64,000 nucleotides of DNA from JANXXV01 sp038200305 (lineage in GTDB: Bacteria; Acidobacteriota; Terriglobia; Bryobacterales; Bryobacteraceae): NCBI GenBank assembly GCA_038200305.1, contig JBBPYD010000188.1, positions 1-64,000 of the forward strand. Reading direction: 5' to 3'. Both the position numbers and the translations under genes were made by a program. The notes under the pieces are model-generated. The model worked only from the letters and a program-made list of their open reading frames with translations, was not told the DNA's origin and did not search any database. This document shows, piece by piece, positions 54,601-61,997 of this stretch. The first letter of the stretch is position 1, and each line of letters begins with the position of its first letter.

Positions 54601-55252
54601 ACGGCGTGAGGCGGTTCATATAGCCGACGTGATTCCGCCAGCCCATTTCCACCGAAAGACCATCTACGCTTACATTCCAGTCATGTTGCTGGCCGCCGCC
54701 AATCTGGAGGTCGTCCCAGGCGCTCTGGCCGTTGCCGCTCTTTACCTGCGGCATCATCATCATAATGCTGAATGCATTCCGCATGCCGCCACCAATGCCG
54801 GCCACAGCCAGAGGGATATCGGTGACGAGCTTGTTTTCCATGGTGGTGGATACTTCCGTGGATTCTGTCTTCAATGGGGGAGCCTCGGCGGTTACTTGTA
54901 CGCGTTCGCTGGCCTGGCCCACTTCGAGCGCAACATCGGCCCGCACGTTGGCATTGCTGCTCAGGTTTATGCCCGACCTGGTGTAGGTTTTGAACCCGCT
55001 AAGCGAAACTGTGAGTTCATACGAACCAATCTGCAAACTGGGAATCACATAATTACCGGTACTGGAAGATAATGTCTGTGCTTTAGCGCCGGTTTGGGTA
55101 TTCGTGGCAACAACGACCGCATTGGGGATAACCGCCCCGGTACTATCCGCAACCAGACCGGTGATGGTGCCAAAAGTGCTTTGTGCGTACAGCGATCCTG
55201 TAAACAGAACTAGACAGAGTATGGATAGCAGAGCTTTCAATCGAATCGACAT
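51698..55252 (-). CDS. Oar-like TonB-dependent outer-membrane receptor
   Basis: 1184-aa receptor from ATG 55252 (GGAGG upstream). Signal peptide; carboxypeptidase-regulatory domain (TITGLVADSTGAVIPNAVVV; YELTVSLSGFKTYTRSGI); plug (ISITTKSGTNELHGSGFDYY); barrel ending QVSLKVVF. It lies first in a same-strand row of five genes (receptor, DUF1549/1553, DUF1501, two cytochromes) spanning 43.9-55.3 kb, which suggests a dedicated uptake and oxidation system. A promoter is expected in 55253-55400 but none is obvious. Confidence 0.88.
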   Translation of the reverse strand: MSIRLKALLSILCLVLFTGSLYAQSTFGTITGLVADSTGAVIPNAVVVATNTQTGAKAQTLSSSTGNYVIPSLQIGSYELTVSLSGFKTYTRSGINLSSNANVRADVALEVGQASERVQVTAEAPPLKTESTEVSTTMENKLVTDIPLAVAGIGGGMRNAFSIMMMMPQVKSGNGQSAWDDLQIGGGQQHDWNVSVDGLSVEMGWRNHVGYMNRLTPSVDSVEEFHIETAAFKAENSRASGGNISITTKSGTNELHGSGFDYYQSQIFNANTWLNNKLGRPISKFHRNDFGATIGGPVYIPKLYNGKNRTYFFYSYEGYRFPQTVDASQQTIPLPAMINGDFSGWKNASGAVIPIYDPTTTRSDGKGGFIRDIFPGNMIPVTRLSPLSRALAAYYPAPNAAGLVRNYVSPGNQPSKRIENANVVKLDQSFGIKNRLSFTWTGNGEHIIDAYDTNPTNPLNWSGLPYPLSGRNYFNGDQYYGNVFRVNDTHLFSPTVINTLTLGAHRLTHPEHDITAQPAGQNWGDKLGGAVKNNPGYNTSVPPVGFRNDNYTGWDSSKLWDEYHTVYGLDENVTWVKSNHSFKFGYSYQLMFLNTNNRNNSAGSFNFDRLSTSAPADNSGNSGSSFASFMLGEVYQGGFTIPSTEMLRFPYHAAFVQDDWKITPRLTMNIGLRYEVDMSVYEKHDRLSHFDPNLANPAANGVPGALVFLGSGSGRNGQRNLYNNASGWGPRLGLAYRIYKNTVIRAGAGIFYGTNKAPGLNGAQNGFTNAPNWGSADQGITSAFNWNNGFPAWQAPPILNPGFNAGFGVPWYGAGEAGRIPSTDSWNFAISHALSNNLVLDATYTGSKGTHLASDRVNIMQIDPRYASLGTLLNKPIDDPAVVALGFKPPFANFKQLLGNNATLGQSLRVFPQYTGVTTGGMMNHSGNSTYNAVILKATKRFSGGLSLLASYTWSKLLTDADSAEPWIAGVVGSGKGAGSAQNQYNRGNEKSYGVLDLPQMFKLTGSYDLPFGKGKRFLTTGVQSFALGNWNIGSFIEYQSGFPLGVIDGAYQNYLFAGTPRPNVTTNNWAAATKGDSFDPSVDNFFNPSAFQRRTNPAADPFGNAPRLNGATRSFPTFRTNVALTKGFPVWERVKTNLKLEVFDLFNQKTWGLPQEDLSNNQFGVITNASGNRSMQVSLKVVF

Positions 55253-55582
55253 GGTTTTCCCTCCAAAGGACTGCCGGACAGACGAGTTCCGGTAAGCGAG
55301 AATGTCACTGGTCAAACATCTCATCACATTGAACGTCCTCAGTGCAAGCTATTTAGTACGGTGATATTCAATACAGTGCTTTTCGGTGCATCGGTGCTGA
55401 TATGCGCGGCGGGCCGTCATTTATAAAAAGATATGATCGGTTTTCGAGGCAGGACATCGGAGATGACCGGTACCGGCCTGTTTTCGACGGTGCAGGGAGG
55501 CTCTGGAAGCTCGGGTAAGCGTTTGCGACCGGGGTTTCCGGTTCGCTGGTGGCAGGTTTAGGGTCGTTTCGTAATTCCGTGA
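55253..55582. other. divergent intergenic region
   Basis: About 330 bases between receptor 3 (minus) and the PEP-CTERM gene (plus). An AT-rich patch (CATTTATAAAAAGATATGAT, 55415-55434) may hold a promoter. A signal peptide for the PEP-CTERM gene would be expected in its last 80 bases but is not readable in frame. Confidence 0.35.
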
Positions 55583-56418
55583 TTGCGGCTGCTGACCAGC
55601 AACACTACTTGGGCGGGTTCGATCTTCCTCACTGGCCACGACCCGGATTTCCACGCTTTCGCTGGAGGTAATAACGCCCCTGGCGCCCAGCAATTCAATC
55701 AAGCCGCGATCCGGTTCATTCTCGATCCAAACTTCAACTCATTCGCGGCCGCCGGTATTAGCGAATTCCTGTTTGTGGAATCAAAAGTTTCGCCACCTGA
55801 GGGTCATACCAATGGAGTGAATGGCATCGTAGCTAGCGGCTACGTACCGGGAGTGAGTTTCGCGATTCACGATGCAACAGACCTTAATACACAACTTAAT
55901 CTGCTCGGAACGAAGTATGGCGGCATTGTTGTGGCGTCGGATTTCGGGGGCGTCCTTACGCAATCGGAGCTTAATATTCTCGACGCTCGAAATAATGACA
56001 TTATTTCGTTTCTGAATCGCGGCGGAGGATTGTATGCCATGGCGGAGAGCAACGGTGGCACGCGCCTCACGCCGGGCGGGGGCCGGTACGGCTTTCTGCC
56101 TTTTGTCGTATCAAGCACGCAATTCGATCAGGGCGAGTCAGATAATAGGGTAACCGCATTCGGCGCTGCTCTCGGGCTAACCAATTCCGATGTGAATGGC
56201 AATTTTTCGCACAACATATTCACTTCCGCTGGCGGGCTGACCGTAGTAGATACAGATTCCTCGGGCAACATCCTCAGTTTGGCGGGCCGCGGCCAAGTTG
56301 ATCCCGGGACCGGTGTTGGGCAGGTTCCGGAGCCATCTTCCTTTTTTTGTTCGGCGCTGGAATGACCGCCATTGTCTGGTTTGGTAGATCGCGTGGTAAA
56401 CGCGAACCTGCGTATTAG
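55583..56418 (+). pseudogene. PEP-CTERM surface protein, anchor out of frame
   Basis: Protein of a GHDPDFHA-type family (IFLTGHDPDFHAFAGGNNAP) with a Rossmann-like middle (YGGIVVASDFGGVLTQSELN; FLNRGGGLYAMAESNGGTRL). The end reads VPEPSSFF and then leaves frame. In a tract of seven T (56342-56348) one more T would give VPEPSSFFLFGAGMTAIVWF and the basic tail GRSRGKREPAY, a complete PEP-CTERM sorting signal ending at TAG 56416-56418. As read, translation stops at 56363-56365 without an anchor. No signal peptide is seen at the TTG start, so the 5' end may also be altered. Confidence 0.65.
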
Positions 56419-56429
56419 GAAAGAGATTC

Positions 56430-56760
56430 GTGGCTACCCGTTTCAGGCTGTTGTTGTTGTCCGTCTTAACGATCAGTTCGCTTCCGGCCACCACCATCAA
56501 TTTCACTACGTTCACAACGCCGCCTGTGGGCGTTAATTCCAATGGGACGATTGGCTTTGCTTATGCAGGCGATAAGTTCGTTGGTTCGGTGTACCACAGC
56601 GGCCTGAATACGCTGTATTCAACCGACCTGAACGGCGGAAGCCAACAGGTGTTCGCTCCGCCGTGTCAATCCCTGGTGGAAATCCGGAAGAGCACTTCGT
56701 CGCAAAAGCGATTGCGCCACCGCGCGGCTTTTTGAGACGAGATCGACAGTTGTGCCGCGA
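56430..56760 (+). pseudogene. fragment of an exported protein gene
   Basis: Starts with a good signal peptide (RFRLLLLSVLTISSLPATT) and a beta-rich start (TIGFAYAGDKFVGSVYHSGL, NTLYSTDLNGG). After QQVFAP the frame is lost; VSIPGGNPEEHFVAKAI continues in another frame and soon degenerates. It resembles the first quarter of NHL/SMP-30-like PEP-CTERM proteins of Acidobacteriota. The remainder is missing. From 56761 to 57234 I see no gene; it should hold the promoter of receptor 4. Confidence 0.5.
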
Positions 56761-57234
56761 TATCGATATCCAGCTTTCCTCCCCCGCCAACAGGACGATC
56801 CGGGACCGTTCACCTAGGCGTGAGGGAAGGGATCGAGCGCGCGACCACTGTTTCCAACTGATAAGTTTGTTCCGACTCAATAACGACAGGCCGAGCCACA
56901 CGCATCCCAGCACCTCTGATTGTATAGATGCTTGCCAGTGTGATAACGGTGTTATTTTTGAGGCACTACACTAGTCACCAGTGTTGAAACGGCACGCTTG
57001 ATGAATTTCATACCGTACAATTGTGCCACCTGTCCTGGCAAGGATGCGCGGCGTTAGCTAAATGAAATACGGCGATTGATTGCGGCTATACCCTGGCACG
57101 CCGGTTCAGCCGGGGCTGCGCTTCACAATTCAAATTGACTTACCTAGCCCTCCGGCTTACAATGACTGGCAATATCTATAAGTGTCTCTAGACCGTAATC
57201 TTTACGGTCGAACAACTGTTCTTTGGAGGGTTCC

Positions 57235-60200
57235 GTGCATACCATCAGTGTAAGAGTTTCAATCGTTGCCGTTCTCAGTTTCCTCGCCGCATTGCCGGCG
57301 TTAGCGCAAACATCTACGGGTTCTCTATTCGGATCCATAACCGATCCGAACGGCGCCGCCGTTCCCGGATCCCAAGTCACCGCCAGGCAGGAAGAAACCG
57401 GTCAGGAATCGCAAACCCTCACCACCGAGGCCGGTCTCTTCGGGTTCCCAAGCCTTCAGGTTGGACACTATTCCCTCACGGCTGAAAAGCCCGGTTTCAA
57501 AAAGCTGGTGCGCACCGGCATTGAAATGCGCGTCGCCCTGCGCCAAACACTGGATCTCAGGCTCGACGTAGGCGACGTGCAACAGACTGTGGAAGTCCGC
57601 GCCGAAGCTCCCTTACTGGAACCGACCACCAGTGAGCGCGGCCAGAATTTCTCGCCGAAGTTCATGTCGACTCTGCCTATCTTCACCGGCGGTATCCGCA
57701 ATCCGGAGGCCTTCATCAGTTACATGCCCGGAGTCAACGCCGGCAGCGAACAGAGCATCTCCGGCTCCATTGGACGCGGCAAGGAAGTCCTCATTGACGG
57801 CGCCAGCCAGACCATCCCCGAATCCGGCGGCGTGGTATTCAATTTCCCCTCCGCCGAACAGTTCGGCGAGTTCAAACTGGTGACCGGAAGTTACGCCGCA
57901 GAATATGGGCGCTTCGGCGGCGGAGTGGAAATCTTTCTCACTAAATCCGGCGTGAACGACATTCACGGCGGCGCCTTCCTCAACATGCGCCGCGACATTT
58001 GGGATGCCGCCGGATGGGCGAACAACTCCAATACCAGAAATCCTCCCGGCTTCCGCCCGAAAGAGCGTTACAACGAGGCTGGCGGGTCCATGGGAGGTCC
58101 CGTCTACATCCCGCACGTGTACGATGGGCGCAACAAAACTTTCTGGTATTTCACCATCGACAAGGACATTCGCCCCGCCACCATCAGTTCAATCGTGAGC
58201 ACCGTGCCCACTTCGCTGATGAAACAAGGCAACTTCAGTCAACTTGCGCAGCCCATCTTCGATCCGGATACAACGGTTGGCGTCGGGACTGCCGCAACGC
58301 GGACGCCGTTCGCCGGTAACATCATCCCGAAGAGCCGCTGGAGTAAGATCTCAACCAACATTCTTCCGTTTATTCCCGATACCACCTTTCCGGGAACCAC
58401 GTCGAACTATCAGTTCCTGAACTTGAATCAGATCGATCAAACCGTCTGGAGTCTCAAGTTCGATCATCAGTTCTCCGAACGTAACCGGCTTTCTTATTAT
58501 CAGAGCCTGGATAGCCAAGCCACTTATGCCACCACTGACCTTCCGGGTCCTTTGGGAGGCGGTCTCGGAGTTCAATACCAGAAACCGCAGAATTACCGTT
58601 GGAACCACGATTTTATGTTCTCGCCGACCACTCTGTTGCACACCACGGTCGGATTCACACGGCAGCAACAGATATGGTTTGTTCCGGACCAGACAGGCTT
58701 CGCCTCCAAGGTTGGATTTACGGGCCTCACTGGCGATTCCGATGTGACGCCGCGCATCAACTTTGGCACAGCCGCCGGCAATTTGGGGACCGGGGGCGGG
58801 CAAGGAGTAGACCTACTTAGCGCATGGGGAATGCAACAAGGCAAGGTGAACAACGGCACGCAGTTCAATTGGACCATCGAAGTGAACCAGGGATTGAGCA
58901 TCGTAAAGGGCAAGCACGAATTCAAGCTTGGATGGGACGCCCGCCGGTTGCGTACATTCTCCGCTCCCCCGGATATGGCGGGCACCAACGGCCAGTATGT
59001 TTTCTCGCGTGCGCAAACAGCCGATCCGGCACGCCTGGCCACCACCGGGTATTCGTTCGCCAGTTTCCTGCTCGGTGATCCCGACAACGCCAACATCGCG
59101 GCCACCCCCGTGCCTGTGGGGCAAATCCGTTATCAGTATTACGCCGGTTATGTACAGGACAACTGGAAGATTACTTCTCGGTTGACCTTGAATCTCGGCT
59201 TCCGTTATGAGGTTCCCATCGGTTGGTACAACTCGAACAACCAGTATTCTTCAGTGGATCTCAACAAACCGAATCCGAAAGCTAACAATTTTCCCGGTGC
59301 TCTCATCTTTCCCGGCAGCGGTCCCGGCCGCACAGGCCAAACCCGCTTCTGGGGCACCGATTTCTCCGATGTTGGCCCGCGCCTTGGGTTTGCCTACCAA
59401 CTATTCTCAAAAACAGTCCTTCGCGGCGGCTGGGGTATTTACTACCAGACTCTGGGCAATGGTGGTTGCGGTTGTACCCTCGGCTTCAGCGGATCGAAGC
59501 AAGTAGTGTCCGATGGTGTCAATCCTGCCTTCCAGTGGGACGCTACGGGTAGCGTTCCCAGCCCGCCCGGCTTCCAGGCCCCGCCGTTTCTCGATCCCAG
59601 CTACGCCAATGGACTCGGCGTGGATTACATGGGCCCCAATTTCGGCAAGGCGCCTCGCATCAATACGTTCAGTTTCACCGTCCAACAACAGGTTAAGAAC
59701 TTCCTCATAGAAGCTGCCTACGTCGGCAATCGCGGGAATGGCCTGAATTCCACAGTGGACCTGAACCAGGTGAATCCTTCCTATCTTTCGCTCGGTTCTC
59801 TTCTTCAGAAAAACATTACCGATCCGGCGGTGGTCTCGGCGGGTTACAAAAAGCCGTATCCGGATTTCACCGGCACCCTGGCCCAGTCGTTGCGCCCGTA
59901 TCCGCAGTTCCTCAGCGTGTTTTCGCGGAACAGCGGGGATGGCAAGATCTGGTACGATTCACTGCAAACCAAGGTCGAGCGGCGATTTGGCTACTGGCAG
60001 TTGCTGGCCGCATACACGTGGTCGAAGTCTCTCTCGGCGAATACATTCCGCCAGATCTTCAGCCAACCGGCTCCGCAGGATAACTACAATCTCAACGACA
60101 TGAAATCGTACCTGCCGTTTGATCAGCCGCATGTATTCAACCTTTTGAACAGCTTCGACCTTCCGTTTGGCCGCGGCAAAAAGTTTCTGAGTACGGATAA

Positions 60201-60717
60201 CCGGCTGCTCAATCTTGCGGTCGCCAACTGGACTCTCTCCGCCGCGCAACGCTATTACACCGGCAATTTGATCCAGGTCAACTCGTCAAACACGCTAGGC
60301 AACGGAGTCCTGTTTACCGGCTTCCGGAAGGCGAACCGTGTCAACGGTGTGCCGATTCAAACCGGAGTTGATCGCACCACGCTCGACCCTAACAATCCGA
60401 ACATTCGTTACTTCAACGCCGGCGCATTCTCCGTCCCCGGCACCTACGAATTCGGCAGCGCGTCCACCTACTACAACGATTTCCGGAATCCCCCGATCTT
60501 CACCGAAAATCTGTCGGTCGTGAAGCAGTTTGGCCTCTGGCGGGGCGGCGACGCGGAGCGCATACGGCTGCAGTACCGGGCCGACGTGTTCAATCTGTTT
60601 AACCGCACGAACTTCGGCAACATCAACGGAACGGTCGGCAACGCCAACTTCGGCAGGCCGCAGTCCGCGGCCAACGGCCCCCGCGTCATCACCATGGGCT
60701 TGCGGCTGAATTTCTAA
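57235..60717 (+). CDS. Oar-like TonB-dependent outer-membrane receptor
   Basis: 1160-aa receptor. GTG 57235 chosen: GGAGG lies six bases upstream and the signal peptide (SVRVSIVAVLSFLAALPALA) follows at once. Carboxypeptidase-regulatory domain (SLFGSITDPNGAAVPGSQVT; HYSLTAEKPGFKKLVRTGIE); plug (GGVEIFLTKSGVNDIHGGAF); barrel ending VITMGLRLNF. Compared with the other three its plug lacks the usual NGR motif (here MSTLPIFTGGIRNPEA), which groups it apart. No same-strand partner genes; it ends at a strong terminator. Confidence 0.88.
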   Translation: MHTISVRVSIVAVLSFLAALPALAQTSTGSLFGSITDPNGAAVPGSQVTARQEETGQESQTLTTEAGLFGFPSLQVGHYSLTAEKPGFKKLVRTGIEMRVALRQTLDLRLDVGDVQQTVEVRAEAPLLEPTTSERGQNFSPKFMSTLPIFTGGIRNPEAFISYMPGVNAGSEQSISGSIGRGKEVLIDGASQTIPESGGVVFNFPSAEQFGEFKLVTGSYAAEYGRFGGGVEIFLTKSGVNDIHGGAFLNMRRDIWDAAGWANNSNTRNPPGFRPKERYNEAGGSMGGPVYIPHVYDGRNKTFWYFTIDKDIRPATISSIVSTVPTSLMKQGNFSQLAQPIFDPDTTVGVGTAATRTPFAGNIIPKSRWSKISTNILPFIPDTTFPGTTSNYQFLNLNQIDQTVWSLKFDHQFSERNRLSYYQSLDSQATYATTDLPGPLGGGLGVQYQKPQNYRWNHDFMFSPTTLLHTTVGFTRQQQIWFVPDQTGFASKVGFTGLTGDSDVTPRINFGTAAGNLGTGGGQGVDLLSAWGMQQGKVNNGTQFNWTIEVNQGLSIVKGKHEFKLGWDARRLRTFSAPPDMAGTNGQYVFSRAQTADPARLATTGYSFASFLLGDPDNANIAATPVPVGQIRYQYYAGYVQDNWKITSRLTLNLGFRYEVPIGWYNSNNQYSSVDLNKPNPKANNFPGALIFPGSGPGRTGQTRFWGTDFSDVGPRLGFAYQLFSKTVLRGGWGIYYQTLGNGGCGCTLGFSGSKQVVSDGVNPAFQWDATGSVPSPPGFQAPPFLDPSYANGLGVDYMGPNFGKAPRINTFSFTVQQQVKNFLIEAAYVGNRGNGLNSTVDLNQVNPSYLSLGSLLQKNITDPAVVSAGYKKPYPDFTGTLAQSLRPYPQFLSVFSRNSGDGKIWYDSLQTKVERRFGYWQLLAAYTWSKSLSANTFRQIFSQPAPQDNYNLNDMKSYLPFDQPHVFNLLNSFDLPFGRGKKFLSTDNRLLNLAVANWTLSAAQRYYTGNLIQVNSSNTLGNGVLFTGFRKANRVNGVPIQTGVDRTTLDPNNPNIRYFNAGAFSVPGTYEFGSASTYYNDFRNPPIFTENLSVVKQFGLWRGGDAERIRLQYRADVFNLFNRTNFGNINGTVGNANFGRPQSAANGPRVITMGLRLNF

Positions 60718-60722
60718 GCGGC

Positions 60723-60757
60723 TTTAAGGGGGGAGCGGAGGGCCGCTCCCCCTTAAA
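60723..60757 (+). terminator. strong hairpin terminator after receptor 4
   Basis: Arms TTAAGGGGGGAGCGG and CCGCTCCCCCTTAA (one bulged G), short loop, flanked by TTTAA and AAAT. It may work for both the receptor and, on the other strand, the vapC gene. Confidence 0.8.
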
Positions 60758-60788
60758 ATGCGGTTTCAAGTGACCGGCTCGCCAGCTG

Positions 60789-61169
60789 TTACCAGACAGC
60801 TCTGCAATAGCTCTTCCGGATCGTTCTATCCGCGGTAATCAGTATGGCTTCGTGATTCGCCTGTGCCTGAGCGACAATGAGCCGGTCAAATGGATCATTT
60901 GTCCAGCCAATGGAGAGGGCTTCCATCGCAACCGCAGGAAATGAAAAGCCACACAGATTAATCCCTAAGGCCGCGTTCAGATAGTTGTACAATCAAACCG
61001 GTTCGATTCCGACCCGCTTCCGATCATATAAGTATTGGAATTCTAACAGCACCATGGGCGAGATCAAGAGATCATTGCCGTCGATCTGCTTCTTTGCCGA
61101 GGGGGAAAGCTTTTCGGCCAAGCCATCATATAGCCAAATAGCAACGTGAGTGTCGAGATAGGCACTCAC
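60789..61169 (-). pseudogene. vapC: VapC PIN-domain toxin with in-frame stop
   Basis: PIN-domain toxin in one continuous frame from GTG 61169: SAYLDTHVAIWLYDGLAEKL (first Asp), MVLLEFQYLYDRKRVGIEPV, then TGA at 60993-60995, then LYNYLNAALGINLC and EALSIGWTNDPFDRLIVAQA with the later acidic residues, ending RTIRKSYCRAVW. A single change (for example CGA to TGA) explains the stop. The 58-residue front piece lacks half the active site. It starts inside the stop of the antitoxin gene (GTGA overlap). It lies directly between receptor 4 and the replication origin. Confidence 0.75.
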
Positions 61170-61417
61170 AATTTATCCCAGTCTTTCTTCCACTCGGATT
61201 CCATCTCCGTCATCAGTTCCCTATCGCTCTCAACAATGGAATCTGGATCGCATAGCAAAGCATGCTGCCGCTTCAACCGCGCCAGCTTGGAGGAAGACTG
61301 ACCGGGAGTGATTTTGACCACAGTGCCTTTGTAGACTACTTCAATCATCTCGCCCGAAGCAACCCGCTCCAGCAAAGGAAAGAGTCTTTTGCGGAATTCG
61401 GTTGCAGTAAGCTTCAT
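61166..61417 (-). CDS. vapB: Phd/YefM-type antitoxin
   Basis: 83-aa antitoxin with a Phd/YefM fold: MKLTATEFRKRLFPLLERVA and GEMIEVVYKGTVVKITP, then a charged C-terminal toxin-binding tail. First gene of the pair; intact. It borders the iteron array, so its promoter lies between 61418 and the first iteron. Such placement next to an origin fits a plasmid-stability module (inference). Confidence 0.82.
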   Translation of the reverse strand: MKLTATEFRKRLFPLLERVASGEMIEVVYKGTVVKITPGQSSSKLARLKRQHALLCDPDSIVESDRELMTEMESEWKKDWDKL

Positions 61418-61488
61418 AATTCAAATGTACGCTCAGTCCTAAGATATGTACACTGGGAGCTTCGGCCCGGACCTCAAGCCTCGCGGCT

Positions 61489-61844
61489 CCGTACCTCAGT
61501 ACAAGTGCGAGCGTTTATCAAACCCATGACCGTACCTCAATACAAGAAGCCCGGCCACCCAGATGATTTCCTTCTATTCGATGGCGCTGTTTCATCCCGC
61601 CGAGAGTGCTATTCGAGGCTCCGGCTCCGTACTTCAATACAAATAAGCCTCGGGGCCGACCGTACTCCAATACAAATGGGCCCTGATCGGGGGACCGTAC
61701 TTCAATACAAGGGAGCTGCCCAGGGGACATCCTATAAACATCCGTACCTCAATACAAGATCGCCGTACCGCAGTACAAGAAACACCGAACTACAAAACAA
61801 ATTTCACCGTACTTCAATACCAGTTTCACCGTACTTCAATACAA
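61489..61844. repeat. ten-copy iteron array (replication origin)
   Basis: Ten copies of a 16-bp direct repeat, consensus CCGTACYTCAATACAA, at 61489, 61530, 61627, 61660, 61695, 61742, 61763, 61785, 61807 and 61829 (start positions). Copies 3, 5 and 10 are identical; the copy at 61785 differs at three places. The last five start 21-22 bases apart (two helical turns), as in Rep-bound iterons; the first five are more widely spaced. They lie directly upstream of the rep gene and are all in the same orientation. Most likely the binding sites of the Rep protein encoded at 61998. Confidence 0.9.
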
Positions 61845-61845
61845 C

Positions 61846-61997
61846 AAAAATGGATCTAAGTTGCTCGCTTTCAACGGCTTACAATTTCTCTGACATCTTT
61901 AGACATTCTTTAGACTTCTTAGACAAACAACAGTGTTGTTTGTTATTGCGAACCATGATTCTTTGTGACAGAATTGGGGATCTTTCCAGGGAGGAAC
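61846..61997 (+). promoter_or_regulatory. AT-rich unwinding zone, TTAGAC repeats and a palindrome
   Basis: After the last iteron comes an AT-rich stretch with three TTAGAC copies (CTTTAGACATTCTTTAGACT then CTTAGAC, about 61898-61924), suited to be the DNA-unwinding element. Next is a perfect inverted repeat at 61923-61943: ACAAACAACA and TGTTGTTTGT around one G. Rep genes are commonly autoregulated through such palindromes just before the start. The ribosome site AGGGAGGAAC lies at 61988-61997. Confidence 0.65.

Noticed and set aside
53915..55072. A 385-codon open frame on the plus strand
   Set aside because: It lies wholly antisense to receptor 3 and has no domain; long antisense frames are common in this GC-rich DNA.
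60989..61010. GGTTCGATTCC on the plus strand, like a tRNA T-arm
   Set aside because: No acceptor, D-arm or anticodon stem pairs around it, no CCA end, and the bases are explained as vapC codons on the minus strand.
5085..61169. Blanket sequencing error as the only cause of all frameshifts
   Set aside because: About 30 kb of long genes have no such lesion, and several broken genes also carry internal deletions or nonsense changes. For individual sites it remains possible.
61489..61844. Regular short repeats that could suggest a CRISPR array
   Set aside because: Units are only 16 bp, spacers are 5-81 bases and irregular, no cas genes are near, and a rep gene follows; iterons explain it.
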